A DNA stretch of 64,000 nucleotides from Marimonas lutisalis (lineage in GTDB: Bacteria > Pseudomonadota > Alphaproteobacteria > Rhodobacterales > Rhodobacteraceae): assembly GCF_005434965.1 (NCBI RefSeq), contig NZ_SKCI01000001.1, forward strand, positions 195,370-259,369. The letters are read 5' to 3'. A program made the position numbers and the translations under genes. The notes below the pieces were generated by a model. That model did no database searches. It was not told where the DNA came from and saw only the letters and a list, made by a program, of their open reading frames with translations. This document shows positions 1 to 9,230 of this stretch, piece after piece. The first letter of the stretch is position 1, and the number at the start of each line of letters is the position of its first letter.

Positions 1-1
1 G

Positions 2-1177
<1,176 letters not shown>

Positions 1178-1218
1178 TTTGTTTGACGGTGTCTTGACGC
1201 ACCGGATGCACCGATCAG

Positions 1219-1248
1219 AAAGGCCGCCCTTCGAGGGCGGCCTTTTTC
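1219..1248 (+). terminator. Rho-independent terminator of tuf copy 1
   Basis: A perfect 12-bp stem (1219-1230 with 1234-1245) has a TCG loop and runs into a T tract. It lies about 40 bp after the tuf stop codon, so tuf copy 1 ends its transcription unit here. Confidence 0.9.
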
Positions 1249-1295
1249 TGTTCGTGGAAACAGGCTATGGACTTGCCTGAAAAATGGAGGGTGAA

Positions 1296-1338
1296 ATGAA
1301 CAAGACCGCGATCTGAACCTGTTTTCAATTCTCAGATC
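1296..1338 (+). promoter_or_regulatory. Possible leader peptide and hairpin before the acetyltransferase
   Basis: A GGAGG at about 1287-1291 precedes a six-codon ORF, MNKTAI, at 1296-1316. Its end forms the first arm (1310-1316) of a perfect 7-bp inverted repeat with 1332-1338. The second arm stops 2 nt before the AGGGG ribosome site of the acetyltransferase at 1353. Leader-peptide translational attenuation is known for cat resistance genes. Here the arrangement is only suggestive, because the hairpin borders the ribosome site and does not include it. Confidence 0.3.
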
Positions 1339-1352
1339 AAAGGGGTCTTTTC

Positions 1353-2015
1353 ATGCCCGTATTCCCGTCTCCCGAAACCATTCATCCCGTCCTGCTGCCT
1401 GATGGCAACGCGCATCAAGGCACAGTATTCCTGAAGCCCGCCATAGACCATCCGCGTTTCGAGGTGGGCGAATACTCCTATGCCTCGGCGCATCGCCCGC
1501 CCGAGGACTGGGCGGCGCACCTGGCGCCCTACCTGTTCGCGTTTTCACCCGAGAAGCTGGTGATCGGCAAATTCTGCCAGATCGCAGACGGGGCACAGTT
1601 CATCACCGCCTCGGCCAATCACCGGTATGACGGGGTGTCGTCCTATCCCTTTGCCATATTCCACGGCCAGACCGAGGGTGCGCCGTCGCTTCCGGCACCC
1701 GGTCCGGACACGGTAATCGGTCACGATGTCTGGATCGGGCAGGGCGCGCGCATTTTGCCCGGGGCGCGGATCGGCAACGGCGTGATCGTGGGTGCCGGCG
1801 CGGTCGTGGTGGGCGAGATCCCGGCCTACAGCATCGTCACCGGCAATCCGGGCCGCGTCATGCGTCGCCGCTTTGATCGCGCGGCGATCGAAACACTGGA
1901 GGCGCTGGCCTGGTGGGATTGGCCGATCGAGACGATCATCGGGGCCGAGGCGGAGATCTGCGGCGCGGATATCGCGCGGCTTGCCGAGGTTGCCGACGCC
2001 GTGCCGAAGGGCTGA
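1353..2015 (+). CDS. CatB-like left-handed beta-helix O-acetyltransferase
   Basis: This is a 220-residue trimeric hexapeptide-repeat acetyltransferase of the xenobiotic acetyltransferase (CatB/Vat-like) family. Such enzymes move acetyl from acetyl-CoA to a hydroxyl on a small molecule, such as chloramphenicol or a sugar. The expected catalytic His is in SANHRYDG (about residue 90). Hexapeptide repeats follow (IGHDVWIG, GARILPG, GARIGNG, GAVVVG), then the coil-closing motif IVTGNPGRVMRRRF. The start is the ATG preceded by AGGGG. The gene stands alone between the tuf terminator and tRNA-Trp. The substrate cannot be read from sequence; chromosomal members of this family often have no role in drug resistance. 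Confidence 0.85.
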   Translation: MPVFPSPETIHPVLLPDGNAHQGTVFLKPAIDHPRFEVGEYSYASAHRPPEDWAAHLAPYLFAFSPEKLVIGKFCQIADGAQFITASANHRYDGVSSYPFAIFHGQTEGAPSLPAPGPDTVIGHDVWIGQGARILPGARIGNGVIVGAGAVVVGEIPAYSIVTGNPGRVMRRRFDRAAIETLEALAWWDWPIETIIGAEAEICGADIARLAEVADAVPKG

Positions 2016-2032
2016 ATTGGGCGATTTCGGCC

Positions 2033-2061
2033 TTGCAATGCCCGGGCGCGTTCCGTAAATG
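2033..2061 (+). promoter_or_regulatory. Probable promoter of tRNA-Trp
   Basis: A -35 TTGCAA (2033-2038) and a -10 TAAATG (2056-2061) are separated by exactly 17 bp. The predicted start is about 7-8 nt before the mature tRNA-Trp 5' end. Confidence 0.55.
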
Positions 2062-2074
2062 CAGTCTCGGCCTT

Positions 2075-2150
2075 AGGGGTATAGCTCAGCTGGTAGAGCG
2101 ACGGTCTCCAAAACCGTAGGTCGCGGGTTCGAGCCCTGCTGCCCCTGCCA
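2075..2150 (+). tRNA. trpT: tRNA-Trp (anticodon CCA)
   Basis: A full cloverleaf is readable. The acceptor stem AGGGGTA pairs with TGCCCCT (one G-U pair). The D arm contains AGCTCAGCTGGTAGAGC. The anticodon stem ACGGT/ACCGT encloses the loop CTCCAAA, with anticodon CCA. The T arm contains GGTTCGAGCC. Discriminator G and an encoded CCA end (2148-2150) are present. A tuf–tRNA-Trp–secE–nusG order is common in bacteria. Confidence 0.97.
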
Positions 2151-2295
2151 ACACCCTCCAGACACATCCGATCCGTCGAACCGCCGCGCGCGTGCGTTGA
2201 TCTTGCCGCGGCGATCTCGTCGCAGGCTGTGTCACATTTCCGCCGGAAATTTGCCAACACTTCGCCAAGGTTTTTCCGGATGGTGACGAGTCTGG

Positions 2296-3135
2296 ATGGG
2301 GGCGTCCAGGGATGAAAACCCAACTGATTCACGAGGCAAAACGACCGTGGAGCACCGACAGGACCACCGTGCACCTTTGAAGGAACGCCGTGCAAGCGAT
2401 CTGGCGGGTGAACAAACCACGCCTTTCGACGCGGCCGATCCCACCTTGGATGCCGTCCGTCTGATGATGGAGGCCGAAATGCGCCAGAAGGTCGACGATC
2501 CGGCGCACGCCACACCCGAGGCGGCATCCGAAAGGGCGTCTGACGAGTTGCCCGCAGTCAAGAAACTGTCGCGCCGCTTCGCGAAAAAGGCGGATGCGCC
2601 CGGCAAGGGGCCCGGCATTTTCCCGGAACTGGATCCGGGTTACGCAGCGCCTCAGGAGACCACCGAAGCCGTTCAGGCGTCTGAAACGCAATCTGTTGGC
2701 ACGGCACTCGTGGCGCGGCTCAGGCAATACCGTCCGAGCAGGAAGCTGTCGGTCTTCATCGCGATCGTGGCGGTCATGATTTGGCGGCCCTGGCTGCTCC
2801 CGGGCCTGTTGTTCCTGGCGCTCTGGATTGCGCTGATCGTCTATCTGACGGTCGGACCCGACCGTCTGGCCGAACTCATCACGCCTTTGCGTGCCCGTCT
2901 TGCCGCACGGTATCCTGACAAGGCCGCGGAGATTCGTCGTCGCGCGCAAATCGGCGCGGACCGGGTTGAGGCGCTGCTGGAAAAACTTCCGGCACGCTGG
3001 CGCGAGGGAATCTATTTGCCGGATCTCGGACGTTCAGGCGATGACATTGCCGGGCTTGAAAGCAGGCCAGACCCGTTCGAGCGCCTGACGGCCGAACGGG
3101 ACCGCGAAGTTGATCAGGATCTCGGGCGGGCTTGA
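2296..3135 (+). CDS. Hypothetical membrane protein between tRNA-Trp and secE
   Basis: I do not recognise a named family. The first 140 residues are polar, low in structure and charged. About residues 148-187 form one or two hydrophobic segments (around VFIAIVAVMIWRPWLLPGLLFLALWIALIVYL, quoted here only as a location), followed by an amphipathic, arginine-rich cytoplasmic-type tail that could form a coiled coil. An in-frame GTG at 2347, preceded by GAGG at a spacing of about 10, is an alternative start (VEHRQDHRAP), because the ribosome site for the ATG at 2296 is weak. The stop codon overlaps the -35 of the secE promoter. The position next to secE suggests a conserved but uncharacterised envelope protein; no function is proposed. 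Confidence 0.65.
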   Translation: MGASRDENPTDSRGKTTVEHRQDHRAPLKERRASDLAGEQTTPFDAADPTLDAVRLMMEAEMRQKVDDPAHATPEAASERASDELPAVKKLSRRFAKKADAPGKGPGIFPELDPGYAAPQETTEAVQASETQSVGTALVARLRQYRPSRKLSVFIAIVAVMIWRPWLLPGLLFLALWIALIVYLTVGPDRLAELITPLRARLAARYPDKAAEIRRRAQIGADRVEALLEKLPARWREGIYLPDLGRSGDDIAGLESRPDPFERLTAERDREVDQDLGRA

Positions 3136-3160
3136 ATTCATCGTCGGGCCGGCGTATGTG
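3132..3160 (+). promoter_or_regulatory. Probable promoter of secE
   Basis: A -35 TTGAAT (3132-3137) and a -10 TATGTG (3155-3160) have a 17-bp spacer. The -35 overlaps the TGA stop of the upstream membrane protein gene. The start would be near 3167, giving a leader of about 24 nt before secE. Confidence 0.55.
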
Positions 3161-3190
3161 ACGCGCTGACAGTCACGAAAGAAGAAGCCC

Positions 3191-3388
3191 ATGGCCCGCA
3201 CAAACCCCCTCCAGTTCATTCAGCAGGTCCGTGCCGAAGTTGCCAAGGTCGTTTGGCCGACCCGCCGCGAGGTGTTTCTGACGACGGTGATGGTTTTCAT
3301 CATGGCGACGCTGACCGCGATCTTCTTTGCCCTGGTTGACCTGACAATTCGCAGTGGCCTGCAAGGTGTGCTGAGCCTGTTCGGCTAA
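3191..3388 (+). CDS. secE: Preprotein translocase subunit SecE
   Basis: SecE is the small essential partner that clamps SecY in the inner-membrane SecYEG channel. This is the short 65-residue form with one transmembrane helix (about residues 35-60), preceded by the conserved amphipathic stretch QVRAEVAKVVWPTRREV, whose WPT motif is diagnostic. A GAAAGAAGAAG ribosome-site region precedes the ATG. It lies directly upstream of nusG, its usual partner, though here with a 276-bp gap. Confidence 0.96.
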   Translation: MARTNPLQFIQQVRAEVAKVVWPTRREVFLTTVMVFIMATLTAIFFALVDLTIRSGLQGVLSLFG

Positions 3389-3545
3389 GCCGCGTATCCC
3401 CCAAAACAGTATTTACGCCGCCCGGCTCGACTCCGGTGTGCTGGCTGCGTGCACCCCGTGCCTCCACGCCCGGACAGTGAAAAATCACGGTGAGGCCTTG
3501 AATTTGATAGGGCATCCGGGTAGGTCACGCGCTATTCCCGGAAAT

Positions 3546-3579
3546 GGCGTGCGGCGATTCGTGTTGCACGCCGCTTTTT
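3546..3579 (+). terminator. Possible attenuator hairpin between secE and nusG
   Basis: GGCGTGC (3546-3552) can pair with GCACGCC across a 13-nt loop, and a run of five T follows (3575-3579). The stem is only 7 bp, so it may partly reduce read-through into nusG or be incidental. No convincing separate nusG promoter is visible in 3389-3664. Confidence 0.35.
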
Positions 3580-3664
3580 GTTGCGGGGAGCATCATGGGC
3601 AAACGCCCGTGAAACGTGGAATTGATCGGCGGTCCAGCCGGCGTAAGACAGGATCGAAACGCAG

Positions 3665-4198
3665 ATGGCGAAACGATGGTACTCGGTGAGTGTTCTTTCG
3701 AACTTCGAAAAGAAGATCGCCGAGCAGATCAGACAGCTGGTGACCGAACAGGGGCTTGAGGACCAGATCGACGAGGTTCTTGTTCCCACCGAGGAAGTGA
3801 TCGAAGTGCGCCGCGGCAAGAAGGTGACGACCGAGCGCCGTTTCATGCCGGGCTATGTGCTGGTGCACATGGAGATGAGCGACAAGGGCTATCACCTGAT
3901 CAACAGCATCAACCGCGTTACCGGGTTTCTTGGCCCGCAGGGCCGCCCGATGCCGATGCGCGATGCCGAGGTCGAGGCGATCCTGGGCCGCGTCGCCGAA
4001 GGCGAGGAAGCACCGCGCACGCTGATCTCGTTCGAAGTGGGCGAGAAGGTGAAAGTTAACGACGGGCCGTTCGAGGATTTCGACGGCATGGTCGAGGAAG
4101 TGGACGACGACAACCAGCGCCTGAAGGTGACGGTGTCGATCTTCGGCCGGGAAACGCCGGTCGAGCTGGAATTCACTCAGGTCACCAAGCAGGGGTGA
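3665..4198 (+). CDS. nusG: Transcription termination/antitermination protein NusG
   Basis: NusG binds the RNA polymerase clamp, suppresses pausing, and links polymerase to Rho or to ribosomal protein S10. The 177-residue protein starts [22 protein letters not shown]. It has the NGN domain (with the R[11 protein letters not shown] core) over about the first 120 residues and the KOW domain ([22 protein letters not shown]) at about 125-177. The length is typical. The expected neighbour rplK is separated here by a divergently oriented Hint-domain gene. Confidence 0.98.
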   Translation: MAKRWYSVSVLSNFEKKIAEQIRQLVTEQGLEDQIDEVLVPTEEVIEVRRGKKVTTERRFMPGYVLVHMEMSDKGYHLINSINRVTGFLGPQGRPMPMRDAEVEAILGRVAEGEEAPRTLISFEVGEKVKVNDGPFEDFDGMVEEVDDDNQRLKVTVSIFGRETPVELEFTQVTKQG

Positions 4199-4232
4199 AG
4201 CCCGCCTCGGACCCGACCAGACTAACCAGCGT

Positions 4233-5222
4233 TCAGTGGATTCGGTTTGGCGTGCTGTCGGCTAGATCCCAAACGCGCTTCACATCATCGCGGTTGGCAA
4301 CGCGCTGCCGGGCGCGAGGGCCGTTCAGCGGCTGACCCGGTGTGTGATCTGCATAGAGCGCCTGAAGGCGGTGCTTTTCGCCGTGCGGCAACCCGTTCAA
4401 TACCATGGGGCCGAGCGGCAGGCTTTCGGTCCAAACACCGTTGACGCAGACGATTTCATGACCGGCGAAGGCGAAGTGATTCCAGGTGATCTGCCTGCGG
4501 CCGCGCATCTGGCGGATGCCGGGCCAGTCCAGTAGCGATTTTGCCGGAACAAGCGCGTTGTCGACCAGCAGGCAATGCTGAGGTGATACGATCAGATCCG
4601 AGACGGCCCCGAATGTTCCAGCCGGGATCAGGATGGGGCGGTCACTGAAATCCGTGCGAAAAAACACCTGCGGCCGCGTATCGGTCCAAAGCACCGGTTG
4701 AACGCCACTGTCGAAAGTGTAGACCAGATCGCCGGAATACAGGGTTTCGACCGCGCGGGTGCCGCCCGGGCAATCGACCATCATGCCGGGGGCAAAACAG
4801 GGGATCGTGCCTTTATTGGGAGTGGTTTGAGTGTAGTAGCTTGCGCCGCCGTCATCGGATTGCACCGATTCACCGCTCGCGGCCGTGGTGCCGACATGGG
4901 TGGGGGTTTCGCCGGCCAGAACGCCGTCTGTCGCGGTGGCCGGAGGGTCATAGAACGAGACAAACTGAATGAGCGTGCCGGTATCATCAATGATGCCGAC
5001 AGATATATTGGCGCTCAAAGTGTCGTTTAAGACATAAACATCCTTGCCGGCAATGGTTGTCGAGGGCGCCGGAAAGGGCTGTGAATAGAGCCAGTCACCC
5101 AGCTGATTGTAATATGTGAGGGTCCAACCGCTGGTATCGGTTCCGGATGTGGCGGCCACTTCGACAAAGTCCGTTGGCGGCGATCCGGCATAACTGGCTT
5201 CGGAAACGTATGCGATGGGCAC
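4233..5222 (-). CDS. Hint-domain protein inserted between nusG and rplK
   Basis: The C-terminal part (from about residue 139) matches the Hint/hedgehog-intein-like domain often found in marine Rhodobacteraceae. It has the entry CFAPGMMVDCPGG with Cys142 as the likely nucleophile, VETLYSGDLVYTFDSG, and the block VSPQHCLLVDN with His216. The N-terminal 135 residues are Gly/Thr/Asp-rich and beta-like (FVEVAATSGTDTSGWTLTYYN), resembling a lamin-tail-type extracellular module. Hint domains can self-cleave, but the usual C-terminal Asn of inteins is not evident, and the biological role of these proteins is unknown. The start is a GTG with a weak ribosome site. No signal peptide is seen. It opposes the flanking ribosomal genes and so interrupts a very conserved order. 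Confidence 0.8.
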   Translation of the reverse strand: MPIAYVSEASYAGSPPTDFVEVAATSGTDTSGWTLTYYNQLGDWLYSQPFPAPSTTIAGKDVYVLNDTLSANISVGIIDDTGTLIQFVSFYDPPATATDGVLAGETPTHVGTTAASGESVQSDDGGASYYTQTTPNKGTIPCFAPGMMVDCPGGTRAVETLYSGDLVYTFDSGVQPVLWTDTRPQVFFRTDFSDRPILIPAGTFGAVSDLIVSPQHCLLVDNALVPAKSLLDWPGIRQMRGRRQITWNHFAFAGHEIVCVNGVWTESLPLGPMVLNGLPHGEKHRLQALYADHTPGQPLNGPRARQRVANRDDVKRVWDLADSTPNRIH

Positions 5223-5677
5223 GGTGAGTAACGCTCTGGTATGCGGCTTTCAATCGACGTAGCGGGCCAGGCCGAAAAGGCGGGGCGAATGCTTGCGAGA
5301 ATAGGGGGTAATGTGAACAATGCGTTTCTGCGATCGCGAAGAACGTGCACGGGCCGACAAGCTGGGTCCGGTAACGTGCCATGGCGGATCAGGGGCGAAA
5401 CGCGTGAACGGGATGGCCGATATCTCTCCGCTGTAAACACAGTTCGGGTAACGACATGGGATAAGAGACTGCGAGGCAGGGCGTCGCTGTAGACGCGAGT
5501 GTCAAGTGAGCGGAAGTCCTATCTTGCAAATGGTCCATTCCCCCTGTATCCCCCGCCCGTCACCTCGCATGGGGTGATTCACCTGTGGGAGGCGAGGGTT
5601 TCGCGAAATCCGGACCGGACCACACAACATGGACGCCGCGGAACGCGTTTCGCGGTGGTTGGAAAAGGAGAAGGCCA
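5223..5677. other. 455-bp gap holding the rplK promoter and leader
   Basis: No gene is seen. The left part is the 5' side of the minus-strand Hint gene and no clear promoter was found for it. The right part holds a promoter candidate at 5524-5552 and a leader of about 120 nt ahead of rplK. Leaders of L11-L1 operons are commonly bound by L1 for feedback, but the L1 target fold was not resolved here. Confidence 0.5.
5524..5552 (+). promoter_or_regulatory. Probable promoter of rplK-rplA
   Basis: A -35 TTGCAA (5524-5529), 17 bp and a -10 TATCCC (5547-5552) match the pattern seen before other ribosomal operons in this window. The start would be near 5559. Confidence 0.5.
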
Positions 5678-6103
5678 ATGGCCAAGAAACTTGCCGGGAC
5701 CATGAAACTCCAGGTCCCCGCCGGTCAAGCAAACCCGTCGCCGCCGGTAGGTCCGGCGCTGGGTCAGCGCGGCATCAACATCATGGAATTCTGCAAGGCG
5801 TTCAACGCCAAGACCGCAGACATGGAACCGGGCGCGCCGTGCCCGACCGTGATCACCTACTATCAGGACAAGTCCTTTTCGATGGACATCAAGACGCCGC
5901 CGGCGTCGTACTACCTGAAGAAGGCGGCCAAGCTGAAATCCGGTGCAAACACTCCGGGCCGCGAGACCGCGGGCACCGTGACCGCAGCACAGGTCAAGGA
6001 AATCGCCGAGGCCAAGATGAAGGACCTCAACGCCAACGATATCGACGCCGCGATGCAGATCATCCTGGGCAGCGCGCGTTCCATGGGCATCGAGGTGAAG
6101 TAA
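5678..6103 (+). CDS. rplK: 50S ribosomal protein L11
   Basis: L11 forms the stalk base of the large subunit with 23S rRNA helices 43/44, where EF-G and the stringent factor act. The 141-residue protein starts [20 protein letters not shown] and has the proline-rich N-terminal segment [22 protein letters not shown]. The rRNA-binding C-terminal domain ends AARSMGIEV-like ([11 protein letters not shown]). The start is chosen at the ATG after GGAAAAGGAGAAGG; a longer upstream reading frame lacks similarity. rplA follows one base after the stop codon. Confidence 0.98.
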   Translation: MAKKLAGTMKLQVPAGQANPSPPVGPALGQRGINIMEFCKAFNAKTADMEPGAPCPTVITYYQDKSFSMDIKTPPASYYLKKAAKLKSGANTPGRETAGTVTAAQVKEIAEAKMKDLNANDIDAAMQIILGSARSMGIEVK

Positions 6104-6104
6104 G

Positions 6105-6803
6105 ATGGCAAAACTCGGAAAACGCATGAAAGCCGCCCGCGAAGCATTCGCAGGCAAGGAAGACGTCACCGTCGAAGAGGCCGTTGCCCTGATCAAGGCC
6201 AACGCCAATGCCAAGTTCGACGAAACCGTCGAGATCGCCATGAACCTGGGCGTTGACCCGCGCCACGCCGACCAGATGGTCCGCGGTGTTGTTGGCCTGC
6301 CCAACGGCACAGGCAAGGACGTCCGCGTTGCCGTTTTCGCCCGCGGCCCCAAGGCCGATGAGGCGAAAGAGGCCGGTGCCGATATCGTTGGTGCCGAGGA
6401 CCTGATGGAAACCGTGCAGGGTGGCAAGATCGAGTTCGATCGCTGCATCGCCACGCCGGACATGATGCCGATCGTCGGTCGCCTGGGCAAGGTGCTGGGC
6501 CCGCGCAACCTGATGCCGAACCCCAAGGTCGGCACAGTGACGATGGATGTCGCTGAAGCCGTGAAATCGGCCAAGGGCGGCCAGGTTCAGTTCAAGGTCG
6601 AAAAGGCCGGCGTGGTGCATGCCGGTGTCGGCAAGGCATCGTTCGACGAAGCCAAGCTGGTCGAAAACATCCGCGCCTTCGTGGACGCGGTGGCCAAGGC
6701 CAAGCCAACCGGTGCCAAGGGGTCTTACATGAAGAAGATCGCGCTGTCTTCGACGATGGGCCCCGGCGTGTCGATCAGCGTCGAGAGCGCAACCGGCAAC
6801 TGA
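6105..6803 (+). CDS. rplA: 50S ribosomal protein L1
   Basis: L1 forms the mobile stalk that releases deacylated tRNA from the E site, and it also represses its own operon in many bacteria. It is 232 residues, the normal length, with the family signature region [10 protein letters not shown] (about residues 140-150) and the conserved [18 protein letters not shown]. It begins one base after rplK and is followed by a terminator, so rplKA is a two-gene unit separated from rplJL by the next gene. Confidence 0.98.
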   Translation: MAKLGKRMKAAREAFAGKEDVTVEEAVALIKANANAKFDETVEIAMNLGVDPRHADQMVRGVVGLPNGTGKDVRVAVFARGPKADEAKEAGADIVGAEDLMETVQGGKIEFDRCIATPDMMPIVGRLGKVLGPRNLMPNPKVGTVTMDVAEAVKSAKGGQVQFKVEKAGVVHAGVGKASFDEAKLVENIRAFVDAVAKAKPTGAKGSYMKKIALSSTMGPGVSISVESATGN

Positions 6804-6826
6804 GCCGCGACAAAAACGACTTCCTG

Positions 6827-6857
6827 AACGGGGCCTTTTCGGGCCCCGTTTCTTTTT
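6827..6857 (+). terminator. Terminator of rplK-rplA
   Basis: A perfect 9-bp stem AACGGGGCC/GGCCCCGTT (6827-6835 with 6842-6850) is followed by TTCTTTTT. It lies 24 bp after the rplA stop codon. Confidence 0.85.
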
Positions 6858-7014
6858 GGCTACAGCCTGCGGCTGGATTTCTCAGGTCCTCGAAAGGGTG
6901 TTTGTCCCGCGGATCATGCGCAGGTTAAGCTGTCCATAAGCGGCATAGATCGCGAAAGAAGGCATCCCAAAGGCCAGAGTCGGTTTCGGGGGTGTGCGAG
7001 GCGGGACAGTAGCA

Positions 7015-8364
7015 GTGGTTCAGACAAAACCTTTGAAGAAGTGGCAGCGACGTCTGCGCATTCAGGAAATCCGGGACATCGCGGAGCAGCAAATGCACGA
7101 GCCCGTAGAGGATTTCCCATACAAGCTCTACCTTGATGAACTCCGGGCGATGGAGCGCCCCTACAAGTCGCCGAGCGATCTGGAAGCGCGGATCATGCTG
7201 CTGGTCGGCTCGCGCAGCAGGCCTAAGCGGGTTCGATTGCTAATGCAGACGCTGCGCGACCAAAGGCACGCGAGCGGCGAGTTGCATCGGTTTGAGGCAT
7301 TCGAGGCCATCCTGACGAACCATCTCGGCACGGATTTTGTGATCGGTCACGATTTTGCGCCGGAAACATTCAGTTCAATGGACCACGATCTGGTTAGGAG
7401 CAACGTCGGCCGCGTTATTGAAGAGTTGCAGAAGGTCTCGCGCGGAGTGTTTCTCAATTCCGGCACGCTTCTCGGCGTGATCCGCGACGGAAAACTGCTG
7501 GATCATGATGACGATATCGACATCGGCATCTGCCTGCACGCCACGACCGAGGAAAACGCCGCGGCCGAATGGGTGGCCCTGCGTCGTTTGTTGTCGGATC
7601 TCGGGGTTTTCAAGGAAGAAGGCACTTCGCCACTGATCTACAAGCTCAAGTCAGAAGGCGGCTATCAGATCGACCTGTTCCCATGCTGGGTGCAGGAGGG
7701 GCGGGTTTGCGTCTTTCCGCACACTTATGGTCAGCTGGCGGAGCGCGACATTTTCCCGACGGGCATCTGCGAGGTCACCGGGTTTCCCGTGCCTGCGAGA
7801 CCCGAAAAGATGCTGGCGGTCAACTACGGTGAAAACTGGAAGACGCCCGACCCCTATTTCCGATTCGACTGGAGATCCGCGCGCGCAAACTTCCGGACCA
7901 TGCGCCACGAGACCGAGTCCATGTTCGCGCGTGAAGCCGAAACCGGCAAAGCCTTCGGAACCATCCTGACCTACGGCACGTTCGATCTGTTTCACGTCGG
8001 CCACCTGCGAACACTGCGGCGCCTGTCCGACCTGTGCGACCGGCTGATCGTGGGATGCACGACCGATGACTACAACGCCGCGCGTGGCAAGCGGACGATC
8101 AACGGTTACGCCGAACGCGCGGAGATGCTGAATGCCTGTGGCTACGTCTCGGATGTTTTCCCGTTGGCGAAGCCGGGACGCGAAGGCAAGCATATCAGGC
8201 GGTACAAGGCCGATCTCATGGCCGTCGGTTGCGGGACTGACATCAGCATTGGCAGTGCTTGCAGGCTGCTGTATCTTCCGCGTATCGATGATGTTTCGAC
8301 AGCCGTGCTCAAGGCGCGGATCATCGAAAGACAGGCCGTGATCAGCGATTTGGCGGCAGAATGA
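7015..8364 (+). CDS. Fusion of a LicD-type phosphotransferase and a TagD-like cytidylyltransferase
   Basis: Two enzyme modules are joined. About residues 140-300 carry the LicD nucleotidyltransferase-fold signature: GTLLGVIRDGKLLDHDDDIDI, with the GTLLG strand and the metal-binding acidic cluster HDDDID. LicD proteins transfer phosphocholine or similar phospho-groups to glycans. About residues 315-449 carry a glycerol-3-phosphate/choline-phosphate cytidylyltransferase: YGTFDLFHVGHLRTL, with the HxGH motif, and a divergent LPRIDDVSTAVLK in place of the usual RTxGISTT. The fusion could make a CDP-linked donor and transfer its phospho-alcohol to a surface glycan; this is inference. GTG at 7015, with GAGGCGGG 8 nt upstream, is preferred over an in-frame GTG at 6994. 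It lies between rplA and rplJ, which normally touch. Confidence 0.8.
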   Translation: MVQTKPLKKWQRRLRIQEIRDIAEQQMHEPVEDFPYKLYLDELRAMERPYKSPSDLEARIMLLVGSRSRPKRVRLLMQTLRDQRHASGELHRFEAFEAILTNHLGTDFVIGHDFAPETFSSMDHDLVRSNVGRVIEELQKVSRGVFLNSGTLLGVIRDGKLLDHDDDIDIGICLHATTEENAAAEWVALRRLLSDLGVFKEEGTSPLIYKLKSEGGYQIDLFPCWVQEGRVCVFPHTYGQLAERDIFPTGICEVTGFPVPARPEKMLAVNYGENWKTPDPYFRFDWRSARANFRTMRHETESMFAREAETGKAFGTILTYGTFDLFHVGHLRTLRRLSDLCDRLIVGCTTDDYNAARGKRTINGYAERAEMLNACGYVSDVFPLAKPGREGKHIRRYKADLMAVGCGTDISIGSACRLLYLPRIDDVSTAVLKARIIERQAVISDLAAE

Positions 8365-8575
8365 ACTTTTGCCCTTGGCCTTTCGGTAAATTCTGAATAA
8401 ACACGCCTCTGCAATCCAGCGTGCGATTCGTCGTGCGCTGTTTTGCGTTTCGTCCAAGACGGTGGGTGGAGCAATCCATAAATCCTGCCTGAGACGGGTA
8501 GAAACCAGATTTCTTCGGGTGTCGCCATGTGCGCGTCCCGGGGTGAGTTGGAACGGACCCGTAAGGACCCGATTG

Positions 8576-8642
8576 CCGGGTTGCTTGACCCGGTGAAACA
8601 CGAGCCGGAGGGTCCCGAGCCCTCCACAATTGGAGTGAAACT
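8576..8642 (+). promoter_or_regulatory. Putative L10 autoregulatory leader before rplJ
   Basis: Two perfect 6-bp hairpins stand in tandem: 8576-8581 with 8588-8593 (loop TGCTTG), and 8607-8612 with 8620-8625. The second ends just before the rplJ ribosome site (TGGAG at 8631-8635). rplJ leaders are known to bind the L10-L12 complex for translational feedback; that this is such a leader is inferred from position and structure. Confidence 0.45.
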
Positions 8643-9155
8643 GTGGATAGAGCCCAGAAAGAGAAAGTGGTCGAGGAACTCGGCCAGATCTTCGAAAGCT
8701 CTGGCGTCGTCGTGGTTGCCCACTACGCCGGTCTGACAGTTGCTGAGATGCAGGATCTTCGTGCCCGTGCCCGTGCGGCCGGCTCGGCGGTTCGCGTCGC
8801 CAAGAACAGGCTCGCCAAGATTGCCCTTGAAGGTAAGCCCTGCGAAAGCATGGTGGAATACCTGACGGGCATGACCGTTCTGACCTATTCCGAGGATCCC
8901 GTGGCAGCAGCCAAGGTGGCCGAGGACTTTGCCAAGGAGAACAAGAAGTTCGAAATCCTTGGTGGGGCCATGGGTGAGAACGCTCTCGACCGTGCCGGCG
9001 TCGAAGCCGTGTCGAAAATGCCCTCGCGTGATGAACTCATCGCGACCATCGCGGGCATGCTCGGCGCACCTGCCTCGAACATCGCCGGTGCCATTGGCGC
9101 ACCTGCTTCGAATATCGCCTCCATCCTTTCGACCATCGAAGAGAAGGCGGCGTAA
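8643..9155 (+). CDS. rplJ: 50S ribosomal protein L10
   Basis: L10 anchors the L7/L12 dimers to the ribosomal stalk. The 170-residue protein starts [33 protein letters not shown] from a GTG codon, with TGGAG seven bases upstream. The middle shows [12 protein letters not shown] (rRNA-binding region), and the C-terminal helix that docks L12 follows. rplL comes 75 bp later. Rare GTG starts on rplJ fit with feedback control of its translation, but this is not proven here. Confidence 0.97.
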   Translation: MDRAQKEKVVEELGQIFESSGVVVVAHYAGLTVAEMQDLRARARAAGSAVRVAKNRLAKIALEGKPCESMVEYLTGMTVLTYSEDPVAAAKVAEDFAKENKKFEILGGAMGENALDRAGVEAVSKMPSRDELIATIAGMLGAPASNIAGAIGAPASNIASILSTIEEKAA

Positions 9156-9230
9156 GCAGCAACCGAATGATCGGCGTCGGGAAACGCATCCGACGTTGGA
9201 ACACAACTTTGAAAACGGAAAGCAAGTAAA

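Noticed and set aside
3498-3526. A nusG promoter candidate TTGAAT-17-TAGGTC
   Set aside because: The spacing is right but the -10 matches only its first two bases; not strong enough to list.
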